DNA of 64,000 bases from CBDBCU01 sp965203435 (GCA_965203435.1 CBDBCU010000001.1:186001-250000); one strand, 5' to 3'. Counted from the first letter of the stretch, positions 24,641 to 33,853 are shown. Made by a program: numbers and translations. Notes: a model not told the origin generated them from the sequence alone.

Positions 24641-25636
24641 TTACACCCCCAGCAGTTCCTCGAGGTTTTTCCAGAGGATGCGGTCTTTTTCCTCTTGAGT
24701 CAGGCTTTCCAATCCCTGCACCCAGCCGGCCGGGGAGGGTTCCCAGGGGACAAAGGGATAGTCGCTGCCCAGCACTACCCGGTCAATGCCTACGGAGTCG
24801 ATCAGGAAACGCAAGGCGGTTTCGCTCATCACCACCGTATCGTAGTAAAGCTGCCGCTTATAGGCGCTGGGCGGCTTGCGGATGTTGACCCGGGCCTCGG
24901 AACGGACTTGCCAACCCCGGTCGAGCCGGCCCATGCCAAAGCAGGCCGGGCCGCCGCCGTGGGCGACGCATACTTTCAAGTCGGGACACTTTTCCAGAAC
25001 GCCGCCGAAAATCAGGGTCGCCACCAGCAGGGTATCCTCCAGCGGCACGCCGATACAGTTGGGCATTGCCAGGCGGTTGGTGCGTTCCTGCATTACATTG
25101 TGCTGCGGCTGGGGATGAAAGAACAGTACCGCCCCCATAGCCGCCGCGGCTTGAAACAGCGGCAGAAACTCCGGCTCGTCCCAATTCCGGCCGTTGACCA
25201 CGGTATCCAGTTCCGCGCCTTTCAGTCCCAGGGTATTCACCGCCCGCTCCAATTCCCCAATGGCGGCCGCTACATCTTGCATCGGCAAGGTAGCCATTCC
25301 GGCAAAGCGGTGCGGCGCTTCCCGGACAAAGGCGGCAAGGTCGTCATTCACCTCTTGGGCTTGGGCCAAGCCGGCCGCCGGCTCCAGATGGTAGCCGAAT
25401 ACCTGGGTATGCAGGGAAACCACCTGAACCTCGGTGCCGAGCTGATCCATATCGGCAAGGCGCTGCTCCGGGGTAAAGCGCAGCTTGGGATTGATGCCGA
25501 CGCTTTTGCCGGGTTTGACGGAAATGTTGCGCTGGCCCTCCCCTTCGTAGCGCATCCCGTACCAATCCCGGCCGGCGTCCAGGGCCGCGAACATGGAGCG
25601 GGTAAAGGTATGGGCGTGGATGTCGATGCTCCGCAT
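24641..25636 (-). CDS. Amidohydrolase, ACMSD-like (amidohydro-2 family), copy 1
   Basis: A 331-residue metal-dependent hydrolase/decarboxylase barrel. MRSIDIHAH supplies the first HxH metal pair; the second His is in LFFHPQPQHN, then VCVAHGGG, and Asp in RVVLGSDYPF. This arrangement is that of alpha-amino-beta-carboxymuconate-semialdehyde decarboxylase and gamma-resorcylate decarboxylase. It is closely related to the next gene (shared MRSIDIHAH start and LESL-QEEK-ILWKNLE ending), indicating tandem duplication. Substrate unknown; likely a carboxylated aromatic or related compound. Confidence 0.9.
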   Translation of the reverse strand: MRSIDIHAHTFTRSMFAALDAGRDWYGMRYEGEGQRNISVKPGKSVGINPKLRFTPEQRLADMDQLGTEVQVVSLHTQVFGYHLEPAAGLAQAQEVNDDLAAFVREAPHRFAGMATLPMQDVAAAIGELERAVNTLGLKGAELDTVVNGRNWDEPEFLPLFQAAAAMGAVLFFHPQPQHNVMQERTNRLAMPNCIGVPLEDTLLVATLIFGGVLEKCPDLKVCVAHGGGPACFGMGRLDRGWQVRSEARVNIRKPPSAYKRQLYYDTVVMSETALRFLIDSVGIDRVVLGSDYPFVPWEPSPAGWVQGLESLTQEEKDRILWKNLEELLGV

Positions 25637-25693
25637 TGGGTAACCTCCAACCAGTGCCGGGGGCGCGGGAACGGCGGAAACCGGCCCTCCCGA

Positions 25694-26686
25694 CTACAAA
25701 TCCAGCAGGTTCTCCAAGTTTTTCCAGAGGATCAATTCCTTTTCCTCTTGGCTCAGGCTTTCCAAACTGAGCAGCCAGGATACCGGCCAGTCAAAGACCA
25801 TATCGTAGGGCCAATCGGTGCCGAACAGCACCCGGTCGGCCCCCACGGCGTCAATCAGAAAGCGCAGGGATTCCTCGGTATAGACGATGCAGTCGTAGTA
25901 AAAGCGGCGCAGGTAGGCGCTGGGCGGCTGGGCCGGTTTAGTGGGGGTATCGGGCAGGCCGCGCCAACCCCGATCCACCCGGCCAATGCCGTAGCAGGTA
26001 TAGCCGCCGCCGTGGGACAGGCAGATTTTCAAGTCGGGACAGGCATCCATCACCCCGCCCAGCACCAGGGAGCAAAAGGTAACGGCCCGGTCGGCCAGAT
26101 TGCCGATAGTGTTGGGCAGATGATAGCGGTCAATGCGGAAGTCAACGATAGTGCCATCGCCCTGATGAAAGAGAATCAGCGCGCCGGCCTGTTCCGCCGC
26201 TTTCCAGAAAGGCATAAACTCCGGTTCATCCAGCAGCTTGCCGTTGACCTGGTCGTTAATCATCGCCCCCTTGAAACCGGCGGACATAATGCGTTCCAGC
26301 TCAGCTACGGCGGCCGGCACATCCTGCATTGGCAGAGTGCCCAAGCCGGCAAAGCGGTCGGGCCAGCTTTTGACCATCTGGGCGATTTCGTCATTGGAAT
26401 CCCGGGCCGTGGCCACGGCGACTTCCGCCGGCAGCTGGTAGTTGTAAAAGCCGGAGTAAGGGGAAAGGACATGGACATCCACGCCCAGGGAATCCATATC
26501 GGCCATCCGCTCCTCGGGCGTCCAGCGGGCTTTGGGCGGCAAGCCGCCGCGCCGGTCGCCGACCAAGGCAATCTGGCGGCCGCGGCTATCCTGTTCCCGG
26601 CGCAGGGTATGCCAGTCGCCGCCGTTCTCCGTAGCCCGCCAGAAACACTGCGGCGTCAAGTGGGCGTGAATGTCAATGCTCCGCAT
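25694..26686 (-). CDS. Amidohydrolase, ACMSD-like, copy 2
   Basis: Start set at MRSIDIHAHLTP; an ATG 29 codons upstream adds an unsupported extension. 330 residues with the same metal site as copy 1: HAH near the start, LILFHQGD, LSHGGGYT and RVLFGTDWPYD. It differs in the substrate loops (for example VLSPYSGFYNYQLP in place of the other copy's VVSLHTQVFGYHLEP), so the paralogues may act on different but related substrates. First gene of a minus-strand unit divergent from dppD. Confidence 0.9.
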   Translation of the reverse strand: MRSIDIHAHLTPQCFWRATENGGDWHTLRREQDSRGRQIALVGDRRGGLPPKARWTPEERMADMDSLGVDVHVLSPYSGFYNYQLPAEVAVATARDSNDEIAQMVKSWPDRFAGLGTLPMQDVPAAVAELERIMSAGFKGAMINDQVNGKLLDEPEFMPFWKAAEQAGALILFHQGDGTIVDFRIDRYHLPNTIGNLADRAVTFCSLVLGGVMDACPDLKICLSHGGGYTCYGIGRVDRGWRGLPDTPTKPAQPPSAYLRRFYYDCIVYTEESLRFLIDAVGADRVLFGTDWPYDMVFDWPVSWLLSLESLSQEEKELILWKNLENLLDL

Positions 26687-26812
26687 CGCAAACTTCTCCC
26701 GGCAAGTTGGGTTAATGGGGAAACCATCCGGAAAGGCCGGCAAACCGCCAGTAAGACCGGGCAAAGTTAGCATAGCGGCGGGCCGCTGTCAATTTGCCCG
26801 CCGCTGTCCGCA

Positions 26813-26841
26813 TTGACAAAGCTGCCGCCATTATATACATT
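26813..26841 (+). promoter_or_regulatory. Probable promoter of dppDF
   Basis: TTGACA (26813-26818) lies 17 bases before TACATT, overlapping the AT-rich TTATATACA. It is 40-60 bases before the dppD start, in the ~195-base gap between divergent genes. Confidence 0.5.
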
Positions 26842-26880
26842 GCAACCGCAATCCCTATTCAGCATTCCCGGGAGGGCTTG

Positions 26881-27876
26881 ATGGCGGATACGGCGGCCCT
26901 TGACCGGGATAAGGGGGTAGTGCTGGCGGTTTCCGACCTTTGCACTTACTTCAGCACCCGTTGGGGTACGGTCAAGGCGGTGGACGGGGTCAGTTTCGAG
27001 TTGCGCCGGGGCGAGACTTTGGGCATCGTCGGCGAGTCGGGCTGCGGCAAGTCGGTTACGATGCTTTCCCTGATGCGCCTGGTGCCGACGCCGCCGGGGG
27101 AAATCGTCCGCGGCAGCATCCGCTTGGAAGGCCAGGACTTGCTCCAGCTTTCCGAGCATGAGATGAGCAAAGTGCGCGGCAGCCGCATCGCCCTGATTAT
27201 CCAGGATCCGATGACCTCGCTGAACCCGGTCTTTTCCATTGGCAGCCAAGTTACCGAAGCCATCCGCATCCACCAAGCCATCCCCAAGCGCAGCGTATTG
27301 GAGCAGGCCCTGGATGTGCTGCGGAAGGTCAACATTCCCGCCGCCGAATCCCGGGTTAAGGATTATCCCCATCAGTTGAGCGGCGGGATGCGGCAGCGGG
27401 TCGTGGGGGCTATCGGCATATCCTGCGAGCCGGCGGTGCTAATTGCCGACGAACCCACCACTTCCCTGGATGTTACTATCCAAGCCCAATACCTGAAGCT
27501 GCTGAAAGATTTGCAGCGGCAATCGGATTTGTCGCTGATTTTCATTACCCACGACTTTGGCGTCGTCGCCAGGATGTGCGACCGGGTGGCGGTGATGTAC
27601 GCCGGCCGGATCGTGGAAACCGGGGATGTGCGGCGGATTTTCAACAACCCGTCCCATCCCTATACCGAAGCCCTGTTGGCCTCCGTTCCCAAGCTGGAGG
27701 AGGATGTGGAACGGCTCTATGCCATTGAGGGACAGCCGCCGGCCCTGCACAACCTGCCGCCGGGCTGCGCCTTTGCCGACCGCTGCCCGTATGTTATGGA
27801 ACGCTGCCAGGAGGAATATCCGCCGGCTTTTCCGGTGTCGGAAAGCCATCAGGCGGCGTGCTGGAGGTTGGCCTGA
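26881..27876 (+). CDS. Dipeptide/oligopeptide ABC transporter ATPase, DppD/OppD type
   Basis: Start at ATG 26881, after GGGAGGG. 331 residues: Walker A GESGCGKSVTMLS, Q loop IALIIQDPMTSLNPVF, signature HQLSGGMRQRV, Walker B VLIADEPTTSLDV, H loop FITHDFGVV, and the C-terminal oligopeptide-type extension with PHTEALL-like region and Cys-rich CAFADRCPYVMERC, which in some members binds an iron-sulfur cluster. Its stop overlaps the next ATG by one base. Confidence 0.95.
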   Translation: MADTAALDRDKGVVLAVSDLCTYFSTRWGTVKAVDGVSFELRRGETLGIVGESGCGKSVTMLSLMRLVPTPPGEIVRGSIRLEGQDLLQLSEHEMSKVRGSRIALIIQDPMTSLNPVFSIGSQVTEAIRIHQAIPKRSVLEQALDVLRKVNIPAAESRVKDYPHQLSGGMRQRVVGAIGISCEPAVLIADEPTTSLDVTIQAQYLKLLKDLQRQSDLSLIFITHDFGVVARMCDRVAVMYAGRIVETGDVRRIFNNPSHPYTEALLASVPKLEEDVERLYAIEGQPPALHNLPPGCAFADRCPYVMERCQEEYPPAFPVSESHQAACWRLA

Positions 27877-28889
27877 TGGCAATAGCCGCCGGAGGACAAA
27901 CTGCGGAAATTCCGGCCACCGGCACGCCGCCGCTGCTGGAAGCCCGGGACTTGAAAAAGCACTTTCCCGTTACTAAGGGACTGCTCTTTTCCCGCACTAC
28001 CGGCTATCTCAAGGCGGTGGACGGCGTTTCCTTTCAGGTGGAACGGGGCAAGACCCTGGGCATTGTGGGCGAGTCGGGCTGCGGCAAAAGCACCACCGCC
28101 AAGCTGATGCTGATGCTGGAACAGCCCACCGCCGGGAACATCCTTTTTGAGGGAGCGGATATTCACCGGGCCAACGCCGCCGGGCGCAAGGCGTATCGCA
28201 GTTCGGTGCAAGCCGTCTTTCAAGACCCCTGGAGTTCCCTGAACCCCCGGATGCGGGTGCGGGACCTGGTGGCCGAGCCAATGGCGATTAACTGGGCGGT
28301 CCCGCGGCGGGAAATCGCGGAGCGGGTGGAGAAGCTGCTCAGCGATGTGGGCTTGAGTTCTTACCACGCCAACCTTTACCCCCACGAATTCAGCGGCGGG
28401 CAGCGGCAGCGCCTGGCTATTGCCCGGGGCCTGGCCCTGAATCCCAAGCTGATTGTGCTGGACGAACCGGTATCCGCCCTGGATGTATCCATCCGGGCGC
28501 AGATTATGAACCTGCTGAAGGATTTGCAGCAGGAGTATGGGGTCAGCTATCTGCTGATTGCCCATCACCTGGCGACGGTGCGCTATATGTGCGATTGGGT
28601 AGCGGTGATGTACCTGGGGCAGATTGTGGAATATGCCCCGGTCAAAGAGTTGTTCAACAATCCGCTGCACCCCTACACCAAGGCGTTGATGTCGGCGGCC
28701 TTGCCCTCCCACCCGGATCTGGAGCAGGAGGAAATGATTTTGACCGGGGAAGTGCCGTCGCCGCTGAATCCGCCGGCCGGATGCCGTTTTCATACCCGCT
28801 GCCCTTTTGCTATGGAGCAATGCGCCGCAGCCGAGCCGGAGACCCGGGAATTGACGCCCGGCCATACCGCCGCCTGCCACCTGTATTAG
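27876..28889 (+). CDS. Dipeptide/oligopeptide ABC transporter ATPase, DppF/OppF type
   Basis: A 337-residue partner of the preceding ATPase, reading from the ATG that shares a base with its stop. Walker A GESGCGKSTTAKLM, SVQAVFQDPWSSLNPRM, signature HEFSGGQRQRLAIARGL, Walker B LIVLDEPVSALDV and LIAHHLATV are all intact, and a C-terminal CRFHTRCPFAMEQC block is present. The two ATPases form a heterodimer energising a DppBC-type channel; no permease or binding protein follows. Confidence 0.95.
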   Translation: MAIAAGGQTAEIPATGTPPLLEARDLKKHFPVTKGLLFSRTTGYLKAVDGVSFQVERGKTLGIVGESGCGKSTTAKLMLMLEQPTAGNILFEGADIHRANAAGRKAYRSSVQAVFQDPWSSLNPRMRVRDLVAEPMAINWAVPRREIAERVEKLLSDVGLSSYHANLYPHEFSGGQRQRLAIARGLALNPKLIVLDEPVSALDVSIRAQIMNLLKDLQQEYGVSYLLIAHHLATVRYMCDWVAVMYLGQIVEYAPVKELFNNPLHPYTKALMSAALPSHPDLEQEEMILTGEVPSPLNPPAGCRFHTRCPFAMEQCAAAEPETRELTPGHTAACHLY

Positions 28890-28936
28890 CGGTTCCCCTG
28901 TCTTGCGGGAATATCATTCTGCTACCAAGCATTATC

Positions 28937-29008
28937 CGCTCATCCTGAACTTGTTAAAGGGTCACCCTGAACTCGTTGAAGGGTCATCCTGAACTTGTTG
29001 CCGGATGA
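28937..29008. repeat. Three head-to-tail Family A repeats
   Basis: Copies at 28937-28961, 28962-28983 and 28984-29008 follow one another at ~22-base spacing. The middle one has CACCCTGAACTCG..., and the first lost its closing GGATG. The only local tandem of three. Confidence 0.82.
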
Positions 29009-29052
29009 ATTCCCGCCGGCAAAAGAACCCGCCGCCTACCCCCTTGCGCGGC

Positions 29053-29093
29053 AAAAAACAGACCGGGTGGGCCGGAATTCCGGCCCACCCGGT
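29053..29093 (-). terminator. Terminator of the duplicated-domain gene
   Basis: A 32-base perfect palindrome (29062-29093; arm ACCGGGTGGGCCGGAA). On the minus strand it runs into TGTTTTTTG at 29053-29061, the layout of an intrinsic terminator. Confidence 0.88.
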
Positions 29094-29125
29094 TCAATGA
29101 CGGGATAAACCCGGCGGCGCAGCGG

Positions 29126-29992
29126 TTAGCGGCCGGCCAGGTTGGGAGTGGCCGGGCCGTCCATCACGACCACATCGCCGTGCGGCTGAAACTCCCGCGC
29201 CTTGGCTTCCAGAGCGGGCATAATGGAATCAATCAGGTCCTGGTCCAGGTCGGCGGCCACGCCGGGATAGCCGGCCCGGGTAATCATGCCCTTGAGGTCC
29301 TTGTTCTTGAAGCGATCCAAGGTCCACTCCAAGGTGTCCGGCACCAGGGTGCGATCCCAGAAAATCCGGTGATTCTTGTTCCGGGGGCCGTAGTGGTAAT
29401 GGGGAGCGTCCCGGAAGCAGTCAAAGGCCAGCAGTTCCGTCTCCTCAGTGTAGGAGCGGCCGGGCGTGCCGGCCAGGTCCGACAGGACATGGATAGCCAA
29501 GCCGCCATCGCCGCCGGCCTGCTTGCGGAGTTCCAGCCCGAAGCGGATGTTGCCGGCCTCAAAGATGTCGTGGCCCCGGTTGTGCTTGACGGTGTTGCGG
29601 CCGGTGGCATAGACCTCCCGGGCCGTGGCTTCCACCTCGGAAAGGGCGGCCTTGACCGCCGCCATATCGATGCTGGCGGCGATTTCCGGGTAGCCGGCCG
29701 TCTCTACCATCGCCGGCAGGTTCTGGCGGATCTGCTTGACCGACCAGAAAATGGGATTGCCGTCCACGGTGGGATCCATCCGGCAGATCTTGTTCTTGCC
29801 TTCCGGCCCGTACACGTAGCTGCGCTCCAGGTCGAAGCAGTTGAAACGAAGCAGGGCGGTGTCGCCGGCCTCGACCAGAATGACTACGCCCTGGTCGGAA
29901 TGGTCTTGCAGGTTGCCGTCCCAAAGCTCGTGCTGGATGACAAAAGTCACCCCCCCGGCTTCGATCTTGGTCCGGGCAGCTTGCTGCATCAT
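29126..29992 (-). CDS. Unknown protein with internal domain duplication
   Basis: 288 residues, ATG 7 bases after AGGAGG. Two related halves: residues ~14-110 contain ALLRFNCFDLERSYVYGPEGKNK...NPIFW, and residues ~149-245 contain ELLAFDCFRDAPHYHYGPRNKNHRIFWDR; each then ends in an AGYP-type helix (ETAGYPEIAAS, TRAGYPGVAAD). The shared Cys-Phe, Tyr-Gly-Pro and Asn-Lys positions suggest a metal or nucleotide site. No signal peptide, no family recognised with certainty. Short monocistronic unit with its own terminator. Confidence 0.7.
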   Translation of the reverse strand: MMQQAARTKIEAGGVTFVIQHELWDGNLQDHSDQGVVILVEAGDTALLRFNCFDLERSYVYGPEGKNKICRMDPTVDGNPIFWSVKQIRQNLPAMVETAGYPEIAASIDMAAVKAALSEVEATAREVYATGRNTVKHNRGHDIFEAGNIRFGLELRKQAGGDGGLAIHVLSDLAGTPGRSYTEETELLAFDCFRDAPHYHYGPRNKNHRIFWDRTLVPDTLEWTLDRFKNKDLKGMITRAGYPGVAADLDQDLIDSIMPALEAKAREFQPHGDVVVMDGPATPNLAGR

Positions 29993-30242
29993 AGAGATAA
30001 CCTCCTTTGGCTGATAGGGTTTCCGGTTCCGGGAATGTTGCCCTAGATTACCCTATTCGACGGAATAAGGCAAGAGGGCCGGCGCATTTAGGTCAACATA
30101 ATGCGCTTGAGCCGCCACGCCGCCACTTGGAACGGGCGCGGCTCTGCCTTTTCCCGGCCCGGAACTTGTCGCCGCCTATTATATCACTGAATAGCGGCGA
30201 TTTGCCAATATCCGGGAAAAGTGCTGGGAGCGGCCGCAAATC

Positions 30243-31142
30243 CTACCGGGCCGCCGGCTCCGGCAAAGGGCTGCCCGGCTGTTCCGGTTCCGCCGCCGGA
30301 TCGGGGCGGGACAGCCACCGCCGCATAAGTCCCCGGCGGGGGGAAAAAGCCAGGGTCAGCGCAAAGAGGAAAGTGGCCGTCATTACGATGGCCGGGCCGG
30401 CCGGCAAGTCCACATAAAAGGAAAGATAGAGGCCGGAAAGGGCCGACAGCAGGGCGGCGGCGATGCCGGTAAGGATGATGCCGGGCAAACGGCGGGCTAT
30501 CAGGAGGGCAATGGAGGCCGGGGTAATCAGCATCGCCAGCACCAGCACTACCCCCACCGCTTTGAGGGATACCACCGTGGTAATCGCTACCAGCAAAGGC
30601 AGCAGGTAGCGGAAAAAGGCCACCGGAATCCCGGCGGCGGCGGCTACCCCGTCGTCATAAGTAGTGAACACCAGTTCCTTGTAAAAGGCCACGATCACCA
30701 GGGCAATCAGCCCGGCCAGGCCGCCCATCAGGGCAATTTCCGGCCAGGAGGCCCCCAGCACATTGCCGAACAGGAAACTGAACAAATCGCCAAAGAAGTT
30801 GTTGACCCGGCTGACCAGGATGATGCCCAAGGCAAAGCCGCCGGTAAAGATGATGCCGATGGCGGTATCGGCCCGCAGGTTGGCCCGGCGGCTGATCCAG
30901 GTCATTGCCAGGGACGCCGGGATGGCCCAGGCCAGGGCGCCGACAAAAACATTGATCCCGGCCAGGAAAGCGGCGGCCATTCCCGCCAGGGATGAGTGGG
31001 CAATGGCATCGCCCATAAAGGCCATTCCCTTGAGTACGACGAAAGCCCCCACTACGGCGCAGGATACGCCGGCCAGGGCCGCAGCCAGCAAGGCCCGGTG
31101 CATAAAAGGATAAGTCCAGGGTTCAATCAGCAGGTCCAGCAT
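30243..31142 (-). CDS. Zinc/manganese ABC transporter permease (ZnuB/AztB/MntB type)
   Basis: Start at MLDLLIEPW; the upstream extension is unsupported. 299 residues with about eight membrane spans and the family blocks MHRALLAAALAGVSCAVVGAFVVLKGMAFMGDAIAHSSLAG and GVVLVLAMLITPASIALLI. Such permeases carry Zn2+ or Mn2+ delivered by a cluster A-I substrate-binding protein. The gene is downstream of the zinc-binding lipoprotein gene on the same strand, 214 bases away with a hairpin between. A C-terminal cytoplasmic tail of basic, then Pro/Glu residues is not usual. The expected ATPase gene is absent. Confidence 0.92.
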   Translation of the reverse strand: MLDLLIEPWTYPFMHRALLAAALAGVSCAVVGAFVVLKGMAFMGDAIAHSSLAGMAAAFLAGINVFVGALAWAIPASLAMTWISRRANLRADTAIGIIFTGGFALGIILVSRVNNFFGDLFSFLFGNVLGASWPEIALMGGLAGLIALVIVAFYKELVFTTYDDGVAAAAGIPVAFFRYLLPLLVAITTVVSLKAVGVVLVLAMLITPASIALLIARRLPGIILTGIAAALLSALSGLYLSFYVDLPAGPAIVMTATFLFALTLAFSPRRGLMRRWLSRPDPAAEPEQPGSPLPEPAAR

Positions 31143-31268
31143 CGCAAATCCTTCCCGTCGGTTTGCCCGGCGGCCGGCCGCCAAGGCGGTTGATTTCCCG
31201 CTTATCCCCCGGCCCGGCTGCCAGACGCTGCCGCCGCCGGCCCGGGGTGTGCGGATTTCCTGATAGGA

Positions 31269-31331
31269 TTTGCTTGCGGTCGGTTTCCCGGCTATTCCGA
31301 ACCGGTTGCCGGATAATCAACCGCAAGCAAA
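31269..31331 (-). other. Hairpin between the zinc-binding protein and permease genes
   Basis: A perfect 12-base inverted repeat (TTTGCTTGCGGT at 31269-31280; complement at 31320-31331) in the 214-base intercistronic gap. On the minus strand no T-run follows the stem. It may be a processing or attenuation site that lowers permease expression relative to the binding protein. Confidence 0.6.
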
Positions 31332-31356
31332 AGGGAGTCGGTTTCCCCGGTTCCCC

Positions 31357-33744
31357 TTAGCGCAGATTGCCCGCCAGAGCGTCGGCATTGGCCCGCATCA
31401 TGCCGATATAGTCCGGGTAATCCGGGCTGGGCAGGGAGTGGATGATGGCGTGCTTGATGGCGGCCTCCCGGGCCGTTTCCTGCACCACATCCTCCATAAA
31501 CTGGGGTTCGGTAAAGATGGCCGGCAGGCCCCGGTCGTTGACCAGTTCCAGCACAGCGGCAATATCCTCCGCGGACACATCGCCGCCATGCCCGCCCACA
31601 AAGGCCAACACTTCCATCCCGTAACGGGAGCCGAAGTAGCCAAAGGCATCATGGAAAGTAACCATCACCCGGTGTTCCGGCGGAATGGTGTCAATCTGAC
31701 TGGCAATGTAGGCGTCCAGGTCCCGCAGTTGGGCAATGTAGGCGTCCGCATTGGCCCGGTAAAAGGCCGCGTTGGCCGGATCCACCTGACTGAGCCCGGC
31801 GGCGATTTGCTCCACATAGTGGACGGCAAAGCGCGGGTTCTGCCAGAAGTGGGGATCGCCCGCCCCGTGATCATGGCCGTGACCGTGGTCATCGTGGCCG
31901 TGATCGTCGTGGCCCTCCCCTTCCTCGGCATGGTCGTCGTGGTCGTCGCCTTCGCCCAGGATGCCTACGAAAGCGATTTTGGTGGGTTTGCCGTCCACCG
32001 CCCAGCGCGCTGCCACTTCCAGGTCGTGGCTGTCCAGAGCCAGCACTTCCCCGGCCCCGGAGTTGGTGATGTAGATTTGGCCGGGCGCGGTAGCCAGATG
32101 CGGCCGCGCCCAAAAGCTGGGGTCGATGGGGCCGGTCAGTGCCTCAGTGCTGGCGGCCAGCAGATCCGCGTCATGGGCGTCGTACATCCGCACTTCCCCG
32201 TCGCTCATCACCACCAGCAGCAGCTCGCCATCATAGCTGAGGGCCACTTGGATGGGCCGCAGAGCGTCCGTCGCCGCAATCAGCTGCTCCATCGCCCCCT
32301 CCTCCGGCTCCACCAGATACAGGCCGACGGCAGAACCCAGGGCAAAGAAATGATCCAAGCCCTCGTAGCCCCAAACCGAAGTCAGCCGGAAATCCTCCGG
32401 GGAACCGGCCGGAGCCGGGATGAAACTATGGGAATACTCCCCGTGATCGGCCTCCACGGCCAGCACGCCGCCGGCGCAGCCGAACATCGCGATATGCCCG
32501 TTGCTGGCATCGCCGTGCAGTTGCGGGCAGCCCGTAGCCGAATAGAGGATGTTGCCCTGCAAATCCCGGATGTCCGCGCCGATGGGCAGGCGATACTCCT
32601 CCGGATTGCTGGCATAGTCCGGATGCTGCGGCGTGACGGCAAAGAGGTTATCCTCCAGCGGCACCGCCGCGCCGTGATGGGCCCCGGCATTCATCCGAGC
32701 CGGCTGATAGGCCGCGCCTTGGGCGGTCAAATCCGCCGCATTGATTAGCACCACCTCGCCGCTGTCGTCATAGAAAACGCCGGCCCAGTCGTCGAAAACA
32801 TAGAGATGCACCGGATTTTCCCCGGTCAGGCTCACCCCCACCGGCTGGAACGCCGCCTCGACCAGGTCAAAGTGGTCGTCATGGGCTTCCAGGTAGATGC
32901 CGCCGTCCAGGATGTGGACCCGATTGGCATCGCTGGAAACGGCGATGGCGTAGCGGCCATTGCCGAACTTGTAGATGCGGCCGGCCCGGGAGCCCAGGTC
33001 ATAGGCGTTGTAGTCCACCGTGCCGTCTTCCAGATCGATGACCGACAGCACTCCGGCTTCGCCGTCGCCGACCAGCAGGCGGCCGTGCACGGCCATCATC
33101 TCCTCTCCCTCATGGTCGTGGTGATCCTCCGCTTCCGGGAAAGGCAGTTCCACCAGTTCCGCCGGCTCCAAGCCCTCGGAAAGAATCACCCGGATTCCGC
33201 TGCCGCCGGCCCCGGCGATGACCGCGTCAACGACCGGCGACAAAGCCGCGCCGTTGCTGAAAACCACATCGGCCTCGGCCACGCGCACGCTGTCCCGGGT
33301 GGAAGTCTGATAGGAATGGGCGTCGCCGCCCAAAGGCACCAGATGGTTCACCACTACCCGGTCGCCGCCGACCTGCCGCACAAAGTCGGCAATGAAGGTC
33401 AGGTCGGTGACGACCTGGATCGGCTCGGCCGGAGCCGCGCCCGGGGCCGGAGCCGCCGGAGTCGGGGCCGCCGGCGCCGCGCTGGCGGCCGGGGCCGTCG
33501 GGGACGGAGCCGCGGCCGTCGTCATCCCGGACGCCGGCGTAGCATTGACGGCCGGAGCCGCCGGGGCGGCCGCCGTCGGGGCCGCGTTGACCGCCGCCCC
33601 TGGCGCCGGCGCCGCCGGTTCCGCCGCCGGCTGACTGGTGTTGCTGCAAGCGACCAGCAGCAACGCCAACAGGGACAGCAGCCCCAGGACAGCCGTCCCG
33701 TTCCACCGGCGGATCTTTTCCTTAGGGGATACCCAATTTGTCAT
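31357..33744 (-). CDS. Zinc substrate-binding lipoprotein with an inserted AztD-like beta-propeller chaperone
   Basis: 795 residues. A lipoprotein signal ends at Cys33 (LLVAC), then an Ala/Pro linker (to ~107). A cluster A-I zinc-binding domain begins (IQVVTDLTFIADFV, then the ligand His143 in GGDAHSY), but after its N-lobe and a short EDHHDHEGE stretch (~206-214) the chain enters ~380 residues of beta-propeller (~218-596) with AHHGAAVP, CPQLHGDASNG and a matching Cys (GCAGG), as in AztD zinc metallochaperones. A second His/Asp stretch (601-627) returns to the C-lobe: DPHFWQNP (His632), TFHDAFGYF (His698), FTEPQF (Glu746). The insertion replaces the usual His-rich loop of ZnuA/AztC. I infer a built-in zinc chaperone. 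Confidence 0.85.
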   Translation of the reverse strand: MTNWVSPKEKIRRWNGTAVLGLLSLLALLLVACSNTSQPAAEPAAPAPGAAVNAAPTAAAPAAPAVNATPASGMTTAAAPSPTAPAASAAPAAPTPAAPAPGAAPAEPIQVVTDLTFIADFVRQVGGDRVVVNHLVPLGGDAHSYQTSTRDSVRVAEADVVFSNGAALSPVVDAVIAGAGGSGIRVILSEGLEPAELVELPFPEAEDHHDHEGEEMMAVHGRLLVGDGEAGVLSVIDLEDGTVDYNAYDLGSRAGRIYKFGNGRYAIAVSSDANRVHILDGGIYLEAHDDHFDLVEAAFQPVGVSLTGENPVHLYVFDDWAGVFYDDSGEVVLINAADLTAQGAAYQPARMNAGAHHGAAVPLEDNLFAVTPQHPDYASNPEEYRLPIGADIRDLQGNILYSATGCPQLHGDASNGHIAMFGCAGGVLAVEADHGEYSHSFIPAPAGSPEDFRLTSVWGYEGLDHFFALGSAVGLYLVEPEEGAMEQLIAATDALRPIQVALSYDGELLLVVMSDGEVRMYDAHDADLLAASTEALTGPIDPSFWARPHLATAPGQIYITNSGAGEVLALDSHDLEVAARWAVDGKPTKIAFVGILGEGDDHDDHAEEGEGHDDHGHDDHGHGHDHGAGDPHFWQNPRFAVHYVEQIAAGLSQVDPANAAFYRANADAYIAQLRDLDAYIASQIDTIPPEHRVMVTFHDAFGYFGSRYGMEVLAFVGGHGGDVSAEDIAAVLELVNDRGLPAIFTEPQFMEDVVQETAREAAIKHAIIHSLPSPDYPDYIGMMRANADALAGNLR

Positions 33745-33824
33745 GGTCTAACCTCGACTAGATAAATTTGTCCATTTCCGATGCCCGGCGTTTTTAACGC
33801 CGGGTATCAGTTATGCCTGATTAG

Positions 33825-33839
33825 TGATACGCCGTATCA
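33825..33839. promoter_or_regulatory. Zur/Fur-type operator 1 (TGATAC-N3-GTATCA)
   Basis: Perfect 6-3-6 palindrome TGATACGCCGTATCA upstream of the zinc-binding protein gene. It follows the layout of Fur-family operators. Confidence 0.75.
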
Positions 33840-33853
33840 ATTTATGCCGTTAA

